From NCBI GenBank assembly GCA_017938435.1, contig JAGBBO010000001.1, positions 1-50,225 on the forward strand: 50,225 nucleotides of DNA, read 5' to 3'. The position numbers and the translations under genes are program-made. How positions within the stretch are numbered: the stretch's first letter is position 1; every line of letters begins with the position of its first letter. The stretch is from Alphaproteobacteria bacterium (lineage in GTDB: Bacteria > Pseudomonadota > Alphaproteobacteria > Rs-D84 > CACZYB01). Below are positions 33,498 through 41,070 of this stretch, piece by piece. The notes below the pieces were generated by a model. It was not told where the DNA came from and did no database searches. It worked only from the letters and a program-made list of their open reading frames with translations.

Positions 33498-34622
33498 TTA
33501 CTTTTTTATTTTTTCACCAATGTAAATGCCAAGATTTTTTGCAGTTTTTACAATAGGTGAAGAAAGATTTAAACCACGAGTTTCTTTTTTACATACATTT
33601 TTAAGTAATACCTTTGCTGGTTTACCATCCTTCATTCCAGCCATAACAGCAGTATGACCTTCGGCCATTAAATCAACAGCCAAAACACCAAGTTCTGCGG
33701 CAAGCATTCTGTCATATCCATTTGGTAGTCCACCTCTTTGAATATAACCAAGATTATCAGCACGCGCTTCTATACCTGCTTTATCCAAAGCCTTTGCAAT
33801 ATACTCAGCAACAGTATAGTCTGCATTTTTAGGAAGTGGTTTTCCCTTCTCCAAACCGGCACCTTCGGCAACAACAATTACTGCATAATCTCTTTTTTCA
33901 AGAGTTTTTAAAGATTTTACTTTCTTAATAACACCACTTAAAGTATATGGAATTTCTGGTGTTAAAATAACATCAGCACAAGATGCAACACCAGAGTGCA
34001 TTGCAAGATGCCCTGTGTTTCTTCCCATAACTTGTGTAACGATAGCACGACGATGTCCCTTGGCTGTCCAGAAAATACTATCCAAAGCATTTACGCACGC
34101 ATCAACAGAACTTGAAAATCCAATAGAAATTTCAGTCCCTGGTGTATCATTATCAATAGTTTTTGGAATACCAACAAATGGAATTTTTACCTTTTCACAC
34201 AAAAAGTTTAACATAAACATTGTGCCATCACCACCTGTTGCAATCATTCCATCTATATTCAATTCTTTTATGTGCTTCTTAAAGAATGGAAACATAACTT
34301 CAACCAATTCTTCATCACTTTTTACATCTTTAAATTTTTTAGTTTTAAGTTTACGGAAAGAACCTAAAAATGTTCCACCTTGACGAACATATTCAGAAAA
34401 TGAAAATGATGGTGTAAATGGAATTATATCTGCATCATCGCCATCAAATTTTATTTCATCAAGAAGTCCATTTAAGGCATTTTTAACGCCCATAACTTCC
34501 CAACCGTATTTATTCATTGCATATTGAGAAACAGCCTTTATCGCCATATTAAGCCCAGGACAATCACCACCACCAGTTAATATTGCGATGCGTTTTTTCT
34601 TATTTGATTTTTTTCTAAGCAT
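33498..34622 (-). CDS. pfkA: 6-phosphofructokinase, mixed ATP/PPi-type active site
   Basis: The product is 374 residues. It phosphorylates fructose 6-phosphate. Residues 11-25 give the nucleotide loop ILTGGGDCPGLN. GGDGT (130-134) has Gly133 where PPi enzymes have Asp (ATP-type), while PKTIDND (153-159) has Lys154 where ATP enzymes have Gly (PPi-type); catalytic Asp157 is present. Such Gly/Lys mixtures occur in group III enzymes, some using ATP. MGRNTGHLA and GYIQRGG are standard substrate motifs. GAGGGA precedes the start. Transcribed alone, divergent from map. The donor must be tested. Confidence 0.93.
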   Translation of the reverse strand: MLRKKSNKKKRIAILTGGGDCPGLNMAIKAVSQYAMNKYGWEVMGVKNALNGLLDEIKFDGDDADIIPFTPSFSFSEYVRQGGTFLGSFRKLKTKKFKDVKSDEELVEVMFPFFKKHIKELNIDGMIATGGDGTMFMLNFLCEKVKIPFVGIPKTIDNDTPGTEISIGFSSSVDACVNALDSIFWTAKGHRRAIVTQVMGRNTGHLAMHSGVASCADVILTPEIPYTLSGVIKKVKSLKTLEKRDYAVIVVAEGAGLEKGKPLPKNADYTVAEYIAKALDKAGIEARADNLGYIQRGGLPNGYDRMLAAELGVLAVDLMAEGHTAVMAGMKDGKPAKVLLKNVCKKETRGLNLSSPIVKTAKNLGIYIGEKIKK

Positions 34623-34653
34623 TTTAATTTTCCCTCTTATTAAACCTTTGGTA

Positions 34654-34682
34654 AGTATAACATTTAAAAAGGTGCAAGTAAA
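34654..34682 (-). promoter_or_regulatory. Putative pfkA promoter
   Basis: On the minus strand, -35 TTTACT (34677-34682), 17 bp, -10 TATACT (34654-34659), about 32 nt before pfkA. Confidence 0.5.
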
Positions 34683-34695
34683 GGTATTTTTACTC

Positions 34696-34724
34696 TTTAT
34701 TTTTTAATTTAATGTGTTTATAAT
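34696..34724 (+). promoter_or_regulatory. Putative promoter of the map operon
   Basis: A perfect -10 TATAAT (34719-34724) with a weak -35 (TTTATT, 34696-34701) at 17 bp, 35 nt before the map ATG. Confidence 0.5.
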
Positions 34725-34759
34725 AGCCACATAGTTTGATAAAAATAAAAGGGATAATT

Positions 34760-35545
34760 ATGATTTATAGTAAAGAAGATTTTGAAGGCTTAAGAGTTGC
34801 TGGTCGTGCTGCGGCTGAAACTTTGGATTTTATAACTGATTATGTTTGTGCTGGAATTTCAACTTATGATTTAGATAAACTTGTTGCTGAACATACAAAA
34901 AAACAAGGTGGAATTTGTGCTCCACTTAATTATTGCGGATATCCAAAACATTGTTGTATTTCAGTTAATGATGTTATTTGTCATGGTATTCCAAATAAAA
35001 ATGAACATCTTAATGATGGAGATATTGTAAATATTGATGTTACAACAATTATTGATGGATATTATGGAGATACAAGTAGAACTTACCTTGTTGGAAATGT
35101 TTCGGATAGAGCAAAAGAACTTGTCGATGTTACATACGAATCTATGATGAAAGCAATTTCAATTTGTCGTCCAGGACAAAAACTTTCTGAAATAGGAAAA
35201 GTTATTCAAGAAATGGGAGAAGCTCATGGTTTTTCTATCGTTCGTGATTTTTGTGGTCACGGAACTGGAAAAATTTTCCACGATGCTCCTAATGTTTTAC
35301 ATTATTATGAACCAAAAGATGATAAAGTTATTTTAAAGGAAGGTATGGTCTTTACTATTGAACCTATGATAAACACAGGAACATGGGAAATGTATATTGA
35401 AGAAAATGATTGGACCGCAAGAACTGCTGATGGTGGACTTTCTGCACAATTTGAACATACTCTTGGTATTACAAAAAATGGTGTAGAAATATTTACAAAA
35501 TCACATATGGGTTATACAAAACCTCCTTATAATAAAAAGAAATGA
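34760..35545 (+). CDS. map: Methionine aminopeptidase, type I
   Basis: The product is 261 residues from the ATG at 34760 (AAAAGGGAT upstream); an in-frame TTG eight codons earlier is unlikely. It removes N-terminal Met. Metal ligands visible are Asp93, Asp104, His167 (CGHGTG), Glu201 (IEPM) and Glu232 (FEHT); His75 (CHGIP) is the usual substrate-site His. First gene of a four-gene plus-strand operon ending in ppaC. Confidence 0.96.
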   Translation: MIYSKEDFEGLRVAGRAAAETLDFITDYVCAGISTYDLDKLVAEHTKKQGGICAPLNYCGYPKHCCISVNDVICHGIPNKNEHLNDGDIVNIDVTTIIDGYYGDTSRTYLVGNVSDRAKELVDVTYESMMKAISICRPGQKLSEIGKVIQEMGEAHGFSIVRDFCGHGTGKIFHDAPNVLHYYEPKDDKVILKEGMVFTIEPMINTGTWEMYIEENDWTARTADGGLSAQFEHTLGITKNGVEIFTKSHMGYTKPPYNKKK

Positions 35546-35554
35546 GGTGATATT

Positions 35555-36034
35555 ATGAATTCAAAATTTAATTTTACAAAAGAAGAGCAAAAAGTATATG
35601 ATGATCTTGTTTCATTGTTAACTGAAGCTATAGAACCTGAGATTGAAAAGGAAGAAAAAAGAAGACTTGAGCAAGAAAGACAAGAAAAAATAAAACGAGA
35701 AATTCAAAGACAAAAATATCTTGAATCATTGACTCCTATTTCATTAAATGAGTTTATAAGACGGTTGAAAATCGTTGCAGAAAAATATAGAAAGTTTATT
35801 GAATTTAGGAAAAATGACAATGTTTTATTTTGTTCTTTGAATATAAACTTTCCAAACATCATTAGACAGGCACAAATGACTGATAATGGTTTGGCTCTTG
35901 CTGAATTGATAGATAAGGTTGAAAAAACTATGGATGATATGGAAGTTATCAAAAATATGGTTGAAATGAATAACGAAGTTATTCACAAAAAGATTGAGGA
36001 AATAAAAAAACAAAAATCAATACAAGAAAGGTAA
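35555..36034 (+). CDS. Hypothetical coiled-coil protein
   Basis: The product is 159 residues. GAGGTGATATT precedes the ATG. Residues 25-60 are a highly charged helix (EIEKEEKRRLEQERQEKIKR), then a more globular part (LNEFIRRLKIVAEKYRKFIEF, LNINFPNIIRQ), then a second helix (ELIDKVEKTMDDMEVIKNMVEMNNEV). No signal peptide. No family recognised. It lies 9 nt after map and 2 nt before the next coiled-coil gene, so the two are likely partners. Confidence 0.65.
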   Translation: MNSKFNFTKEEQKVYDDLVSLLTEAIEPEIEKEEKRRLEQERQEKIKREIQRQKYLESLTPISLNEFIRRLKIVAEKYRKFIEFRKNDNVLFCSLNINFPNIIRQAQMTDNGLALAELIDKVEKTMDDMEVIKNMVEMNNEVIHKKIEEIKKQKSIQER

Positions 36035-36036
36035 TT

Positions 36037-36537
36037 ATGACTGAAATTCATAAAATCTATATGGAAAAAGATGCTTTTGATGAAATGTTGAAAAATCTTC
36101 AAAGTGAGCCTGTTTTTATAAATACAGCACCTAAAGATGAAAAAGTATCAAAAAATCTAATTTCATCTGAAAATCCAAGTGTTGAAGAATTGCAAGCTAG
36201 GGTAAAATCACTTAAAACAAGATTTGAAAATTTTAAAATTGCACAAAAAAAACTTGGTATAGAAAAAATTAGTTTTGATTATCAATCGTTTGACAAGCAG
36301 TTGGAAAATTTAAACCCTACACAAAAAGATTTTAAAAATCTTATTGAAAATGCAGAAAAGACTATGCAACAATTAGAAAGTGATGTAAATTTAATCAATG
36401 GTTTCATAAATCCCAAAGAAGTAGGATCAAATGAAATGAAAGATTACATAAAACAAGTTTTTTCTGCTTTGGATAATGATACAAAAAAACAAGTAAAAGC
36501 TCTTGTTATGAAACAAATTAAACAAATTGAAAAATAA
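36037..36537 (+). CDS. Hypothetical helical protein, probable partner of the preceding gene
   Basis: The product is 166 residues. AAAGGTAATT precedes the ATG. It has a short N-terminal region, then several amphipathic helices rich in Lys/Glu/Asn (VEELQARVKSLKTRFENFKI, NLIENAEKTMQQLESDVNLI) and a Lys-rich C-terminus (KKQVKALVMKQIKQIEK). No known domain is recognised. Two nt separate it from the upstream coiled-coil gene; ppaC follows after 18 nt. Confidence 0.65.
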   Translation: MTEIHKIYMEKDAFDEMLKNLQSEPVFINTAPKDEKVSKNLISSENPSVEELQARVKSLKTRFENFKIAQKKLGIEKISFDYQSFDKQLENLNPTQKDFKNLIENAEKTMQQLESDVNLINGFINPKEVGSNEMKDYIKQVFSALDNDTKKQVKALVMKQIKQIEK

Positions 36538-36555
36538 AAACGAAAGGAAATATAA

Positions 36556-37479
36556 ATGACTGTATATGTATTTGGACATACTAACCCTGATAGTGATGCA
36601 ATTATTTCTGCGATTGCTGGGGCTGAACTTTTAAAAGCTCGTGGCATTGAAGCTGTCGCATGCAAACAAGGGGATGTAAATCCTGAAACTAAATTTATTC
36701 TTGAAAAATTTGGTTTGGAAATTCCTGAAACAATTACATCAGTTGAAGGAAAAAATGTTGCTTTGGTTGATACAACCGAACCTACACAACTTCCATCAGA
36801 TATTGAAAAAGCAAATATCGTTTTTGTTGCTGATCATCATAAACTTGCTGGACTTAGAACTGCTACTCCACTTGAATTTTATGGTCAACCAGTTGGTTCA
36901 AGTGCAACTATAATTACAAACATTTTCAAAACAGACGGCAAAAGCATTCCTGCAAATGTTGCTGGTGCAATGCTTTGTGCTGTTCTTTCAGATACTGTGC
37001 TTTTTAAATCTCCAACAACAACAGATTGGGATAAAAAGGCAGTTGAAGAACTTGCAAAAATCGCCGGCATTGAAAAACCTTTGGATTTAGGTCTTGAAAT
37101 GTTAAAAGTAAAATCATCTATTGAAAATGATTCTGCTTTGGATTTAATCAACAGAGATTTTAAAGATTTTAATATTCACGGTAAAAAGTTTGGTATAGGT
37201 CAAATTGAACTTATTGATGGTTCAATGGCAGAAAGTAAGAAACCTGCAATTTTGGAAGAAATGAAAAAACTTCACAAAGAAGGTGGTTATAACACTCTAC
37301 TTCTTTTGATTACAGATATTATGAAGGAAGGTTCAGAAATGCTTGTTGTTTCAGATGATATTCCTGCAATAGAAAATGTATTTGGAATTAAATGTGATGA
37401 ACAACATTGTGCATGGGTTGATGGAATGATGAGCCGTAAAAAACAAGTTGTTCCACCACTTGAAACAAAACTTTCTTAA
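36556..37479 (+). CDS. ppaC: Manganese-dependent inorganic pyrophosphatase (DHH family)
   Basis: The product is 307 residues. It splits PPi to phosphate. The DHH domain has HTNPDSDA (His8, Asp12, Asp14), Asp72, the DHH triad at 93-95 and Asp146 (LSDTVLFKSPT). The DHHA2 domain ends with SRKKQVVPPL, the substrate-binding Arg/Lys motif. This family II enzyme differs from the soluble Ppa usual in proteobacteria. It ends the map operon in front of a strong terminator. Confidence 0.95.
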   Translation: MTVYVFGHTNPDSDAIISAIAGAELLKARGIEAVACKQGDVNPETKFILEKFGLEIPETITSVEGKNVALVDTTEPTQLPSDIEKANIVFVADHHKLAGLRTATPLEFYGQPVGSSATIITNIFKTDGKSIPANVAGAMLCAVLSDTVLFKSPTTTDWDKKAVEELAKIAGIEKPLDLGLEMLKVKSSIENDSALDLINRDFKDFNIHGKKFGIGQIELIDGSMAESKKPAILEEMKKLHKEGGYNTLLLLITDIMKEGSEMLVVSDDIPAIENVFGIKCDEQHCAWVDGMMSRKKQVVPPLETKLS

Positions 37480-37498
37480 TAAAATAGATAAAAATTTT

Positions 37499-37524
37499 CC
37501 CCGTCAAATGGCGGGGATTTTTTT
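37499..37524 (+). terminator. Rho-independent terminator of the map-ppaC operon
   Basis: CCCCGTC (37499-37505) pairs with GGCGGGG (37510-37516, one G-T), then ATTTTTTT. An A-rich run on the other side makes it usable for nusB as well. Confidence 0.9.
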
Positions 37525-37533
37525 ATTATAATT

Positions 37534-37995
37534 CTATTTTGCTTCGACCTTTGATTTCGCAATTTTATCAAGGACAGCATTGACAAGGGCAGTCTTTTTT
37601 TCTGGATAAAACTTGTTGGCAATCTTTGTATATTCGGAAACAATAATAGGTGCAGGTGTATTTTCACGGAACAAAAGTTCAAATGTTCCGGCACGAATTA
37701 TTGAAACAATAAGACTATCATTTTTTGAAAGCTCTATTTTAAGATGTTTTGAAATTTCAGTATCCAAAGTTTCGTGATTTCTTATAATACCTTTTACAAG
37801 ATATGCAAAAAGTTTTTCATTTACTTCAATAGTTTTATCATCAACAGTATCTTGCTCTGATAAAAAAGACTTTGTTTTAAAATATTTCATTGTTTTTGAT
37901 GTTAATTTTTCACCCATAAATAACACAGAATACGAGCATTGAACCGCAGCAATTCTTGTATTAAGGGTTATTGCTTCTATTTTTAAATCTTTCAT
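37534..37995 (-). CDS. nusB: Transcription antitermination factor NusB
   Basis: The product is 153 residues. RIAAVQCSYSVLFM near the start and the helical C-terminal half with SIIRAGTFELLFRENTPAPIIVSEYTKIANKFYPEKKTALVNAVLDKI match NusB. With S10 it binds boxA RNA for rRNA antitermination. It stands alone, without ribH upstream, its common neighbour. AAAGGATTTATT precedes the ATG. Confidence 0.93.
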   Translation of the reverse strand: MKDLKIEAITLNTRIAAVQCSYSVLFMGEKLTSKTMKYFKTKSFLSEQDTVDDKTIEVNEKLFAYLVKGIIRNHETLDTEISKHLKIELSKNDSLIVSIIRAGTFELLFRENTPAPIIVSEYTKIANKFYPEKKTALVNAVLDKIAKSKVEAK

Positions 37996-38066
37996 AATAA
38001 ATCCTTTTATTTAGTGTGCTTCATAATATATAATATTTTTTATAAAAATGAAAGTATAAAGTTTTA

Positions 38067-38095
38067 TTGCAAATATTTTTTCTTTGTTTTATATT
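38067..38095 (+). promoter_or_regulatory. Promoter of sspB
   Basis: TTGCAA (38067-38072), 17 bp, TATATT (38090-38095), 29 nt before the ATG. AAGGAG follows. Confidence 0.55.
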
Positions 38096-38123
38096 TATTT
38101 ACAGATAAAAAGGAGATATTAAA

Positions 38124-38600
38124 ATGAAAAATAATGACTATCTTAATTATAACAATATGCTTGATAAAGCCCTACTTTCCGTTGTAAAAAGTGCGTTGAC
38201 ACAGGCTTCGACAGATGGGCTTTTGGATGGACATTATTTTTACCTTACATTTAAAACTAATGCTTGGGGAGTTGTGGTGCCAGAGTTTTTGAAAAAGCAA
38301 TATCCTGAAACTTTGACAATTATTATACAACATGAATATTCGAATCTTTCTGTTTCGGAAAAAGAATTTGGCGTAACACTTTCATTCAATAATCATAATT
38401 ATCATATAATTGTTCCGTTTACTTCTTTGATTGCATTCTCTGATCCAGAAGTAAACTTTTCACTTTCATTCAATCCAACTGATGTAATTCCTGAAGAAGA
38501 GGATGAACCGGAACTTTCATATTCAGATGATAACAGCAATATTATTTCTATGTCGGATTTTATGAAGAAAAATTCGCCAAATGACGATGATGTTGCATAG
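38124..38600 (+). CDS. sspB: ClpXP adaptor SspB, alphaproteobacterial type
   Basis: The product is 158 residues. The core GHYFYLTFKTNAWGVVVPEFLKKQYPETLTIIIQHEYSNLSVSEKEFGVTLSF and IIVPFTSLIAFSDPEVNFSLSF fits the alphaproteobacterial SspB fold. An acidic linker follows, then IISMSDFMKKN, which corresponds to the short C-terminal ClpX-docking peptide. It delivers ssrA-tagged proteins to ClpXP. The 3' end overlaps the convergent exchanger gene by 41 bp. Confidence 0.85.
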   Translation: MKNNDYLNYNNMLDKALLSVVKSALTQASTDGLLDGHYFYLTFKTNAWGVVVPEFLKKQYPETLTIIIQHEYSNLSVSEKEFGVTLSFNNHNYHIIVPFTSLIAFSDPEVNFSLSFNPTDVIPEEEDEPELSYSDDNSNIISMSDFMKKNSPNDDDVA

Positions 38601-39699
38601 TATCATTTGGAATTGTTTGAAAATTATCAATTTCAAGTCCTACATACACTAAAAATAAAATATATGTAAGAAGTAAAATAAAACTTCGAAATATCCATTT
38701 CGACTTTCCAATAATAAATGTTGCAACAACAAGTATAACTAAAAATATGCTTATATTTTTAAGATTATTTATACTTTCAACCGAATTATACCCAAGAAAT
38801 AAATCACTTTTATAAATTATATTGTAAATTAAAATTGGAAAACCAATACAAAAACTTATATTAAAAATATTTGAACCAAAAGCATTAGTAATTGCATCAT
38901 CAAATTCCCCTACCTTTGCATCTTTTATCGAAAGAATTGTATCCGGAACAGAGGTTGCAAGTGCAGTAACAGTCATTGCCACAAAATAACTTGGGATATG
39001 CAAAATATCACTTATTGCATAACTACTGGAAACAAGGATATCACACATAAAATAAAAAACTATTATACTTAAAGACAAAACAATAAATGAATTTAGTGTA
39101 TTTTGTTTCTGAGATTTTGAAAAAAATATTCTAAATAAATCAACATCTTTTAACGCTTTTATAATATGCTTTGAATTTTCCAACAAAAAATCATAATGAA
39201 TTTTTTCGGTGTTTTTAATTTTTTTAGGATAATTAAAAATTATAATCAAATACAAAATATAAAATGCAATCAATATAAGTGAATTCACAATGTTTATAAC
39301 ACCACTAGAAAGAACTAACATAAGATAAACTTGTGTCATTATTAAAAATATACTATCGCGGATAAGAATAACTTTATCAAACTTTAATTTATTTAATGTT
39401 TTAAATAAAAAACATGAAAATATAACGAAAAAAGGAATCATTGTTATATTATAAACGACACTACCTGTTGTATTACTTATTCCAAACATTGCACCGTCGT
39501 TTTTTGAATATTCAAATATTGCAATAAATGAAGTCATAAATTCAGGAAATGAACTTCCTATAGCATTGATTGTCGCACCCCTTGTCCCATTAGGCATATG
39601 TCGCCCTAAAAATCGAGAAGCCTGTTGAAACGAATCACAAACTTTCCATATTACATAAGAACTGAAAAATAATAAAAAAATGTGCCGTAGTATTTCCAT
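38560..39699 (-). CDS. Sodium/calcium exchanger-family (CaCA) cation antiporter
   Basis: The product is 379 residues with about ten membrane helices. The two inverted alpha repeats are GATINAIGSSFPEFMTSF (41-58, Glu53) and AMTVTALATSVPDTILSIKDAKVGEFDDAITNAFGSNIFN (241-280, Asp253 in place of Glu), the usual ion-binding signatures. A charged cytosolic loop (about 158-200) links the halves. It probably exchanges Ca2+, or another cation, for Na+ or H+ at the inner membrane. Its Shine-Dalgarno sequence lies in an inverted repeat. Confidence 0.87.
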   Translation of the reverse strand: MEILRHIFLLFFSSYVIWKVCDSFQQASRFLGRHMPNGTRGATINAIGSSFPEFMTSFIAIFEYSKNDGAMFGISNTTGSVVYNITMIPFFVIFSCFLFKTLNKLKFDKVILIRDSIFLIMTQVYLMLVLSSGVINIVNSLILIAFYILYLIIIFNYPKKIKNTEKIHYDFLLENSKHIIKALKDVDLFRIFFSKSQKQNTLNSFIVLSLSIIVFYFMCDILVSSSYAISDILHIPSYFVAMTVTALATSVPDTILSIKDAKVGEFDDAITNAFGSNIFNISFCIGFPILIYNIIYKSDLFLGYNSVESINNLKNISIFLVILVVATFIIGKSKWIFRSFILLLTYILFLVYVGLEIDNFQTIPNDTMQHHRHLANFSS

Positions 39700-39750
39700 A
39701 ACTCCTCCATATATAGGGAGTTATTATACATCTTGGCACAAAATTTGCAA
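39700..39750 (-). promoter_or_regulatory. Exchanger promoter with an inverted repeat covering the ribosome-binding site
   Basis: On the minus strand, -35 TTGCAA (39745-39750), 16 bp, -10 TATAAT (39723-39728). AACTCC (39717-39722) and GGAGTT (39700-39705) are inverted; the second arm holds the Shine-Dalgarno GGAGGAG, right before the ATG. As DNA it could be an operator; in readthrough RNA from ugd it could hide the ribosome-binding site. Confidence 0.5.
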
Positions 39751-39764
39751 TATGAATTTATACC

Positions 39765-41057
39765 CTATATTCCACTAAATTCGAAACCAAGTTTTAAAGC
39801 TTCATCTTTATCCAAAATATGACGAAGGTCAATTATTTTTGGTGTTCGCATAAGTTGTTTTACCTTTGCCAAATCCAACTCTTTAAAATCATTCCATTCG
39901 GTTAAAATTGCCAAACAATCTGTACCATCAATCGCATTATACATATCGTTTGCATATTCAACATCAATCCCAAGCAATTGTTTTGCACTTACCATTGCTT
40001 TTGGATCAAAAACTCTTAGCTTTGCTCCATTTTCGATTAAATGTTTAATTATTTCAATAGCTGGACTTTCACGACAATCGTCAGTTCCATCCTTGAAAGC
40101 TAATCCAAGAACAGCTATCTTTGCATTTTCAATATTCTTAACACTTTCCAAAATACGGTTGGCCATTTGTTTTTTTCTGTTTGCATTTCCAGCAATAACA
40201 GTTTCTATTAAATCAAAGTTCATTCCAATACTTCTTGCCATATATGCAAGAGCCATTGTATCTTTTGGGAAACAAGATCCTCCAAAACCTGGACCTGGAT
40301 TTAAAAATTTATTTCCAATACGACTATCAAGTCCCATTCCTTTTGCAACTTCAAATACATCGGCTCCTGTTTTTTCACAAAAATCAGCCATTTCATTTAT
40401 ATAATGTATTTTCATTGCAAGGAAAGAATTAGAAGCATACTTTATAACCTCACTTGAACGACGTTTTACAAACAACATCTGTGTTTTACCTTCAAATGGT
40501 TTGTAAAGTTCCTTTATAACATTACGGGCTTTTTCTGTATTTGCACCAACAACAATTCTGTCTGGATTAAAGAAATCGTGAACTGCAAAACCTTCACGTA
40601 AAAATTCAGGCAAAGATACTACATCAAAATCAGCATTTGGATTTTTCTTTCTAATCAAATTTTCGACATCATCGCCAGTTCCAACAGGCACAGTAGATTT
40701 TGTGGCAATAACTGTGTATCCCTGCAAATACTCTGCTAATTCAGTAGCAGCAGCATTAATATACTTCATATCTGCTTCGTGTGTCACAGGATGAGGAGGT
40801 GTGCCAACGGCAATAATCACCAAATCAGCATTTTCAACACCTTCCTTCATAGAAGTTGTAAATTTGATATGACCATTTGCAATATTTTTGTGAAAAAGGT
40901 CTTCTAACCCATCTTCGTAAAGAGTTATTTTACCAGCCTTTAAAGCATCAATTTTAGATTGTTCGCGGTCAATACAAATAACATCATTTCCAAGTTCAGC
41001 CAAACCGACACCTGTTGGTAAACCTACATAACCTGTTCCTATAATACCTACTTTCAT
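39765..41057 (-). CDS. ugd: UDP-glucose 6-dehydrogenase
   Basis: The product is 430 residues. It oxidises UDP-glucose to UDP-glucuronate with NAD+. GIIGTGYVGLPTG (4-16) binds NAD; VGTPP, STVPVGT and Lys206/Asn210 follow; GFGGSCFPKD (258-267) holds catalytic Cys262. The last gene of the surface-glycan operon; it supplies a nucleotide sugar, probably for the polymer made by the genes upstream. A UDP-N-acetyl-sugar dehydrogenase is a less likely alternative. Confidence 0.92.
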   Translation of the reverse strand: MKVGIIGTGYVGLPTGVGLAELGNDVICIDREQSKIDALKAGKITLYEDGLEDLFHKNIANGHIKFTTSMKEGVENADLVIIAVGTPPHPVTHEADMKYINAAATELAEYLQGYTVIATKSTVPVGTGDDVENLIRKKNPNADFDVVSLPEFLREGFAVHDFFNPDRIVVGANTEKARNVIKELYKPFEGKTQMLFVKRRSSEVIKYASNSFLAMKIHYINEMADFCEKTGADVFEVAKGMGLDSRIGNKFLNPGPGFGGSCFPKDTMALAYMARSIGMNFDLIETVIAGNANRKKQMANRILESVKNIENAKIAVLGLAFKDGTDDCRESPAIEIIKHLIENGAKLRVFDPKAMVSAKQLLGIDVEYANDMYNAIDGTDCLAILTEWNDFKELDLAKVKQLMRTPKIIDLRHILDKDEALKLGFEFSGI

Positions 41058-41070
41058 TTTTTAACCTTTC

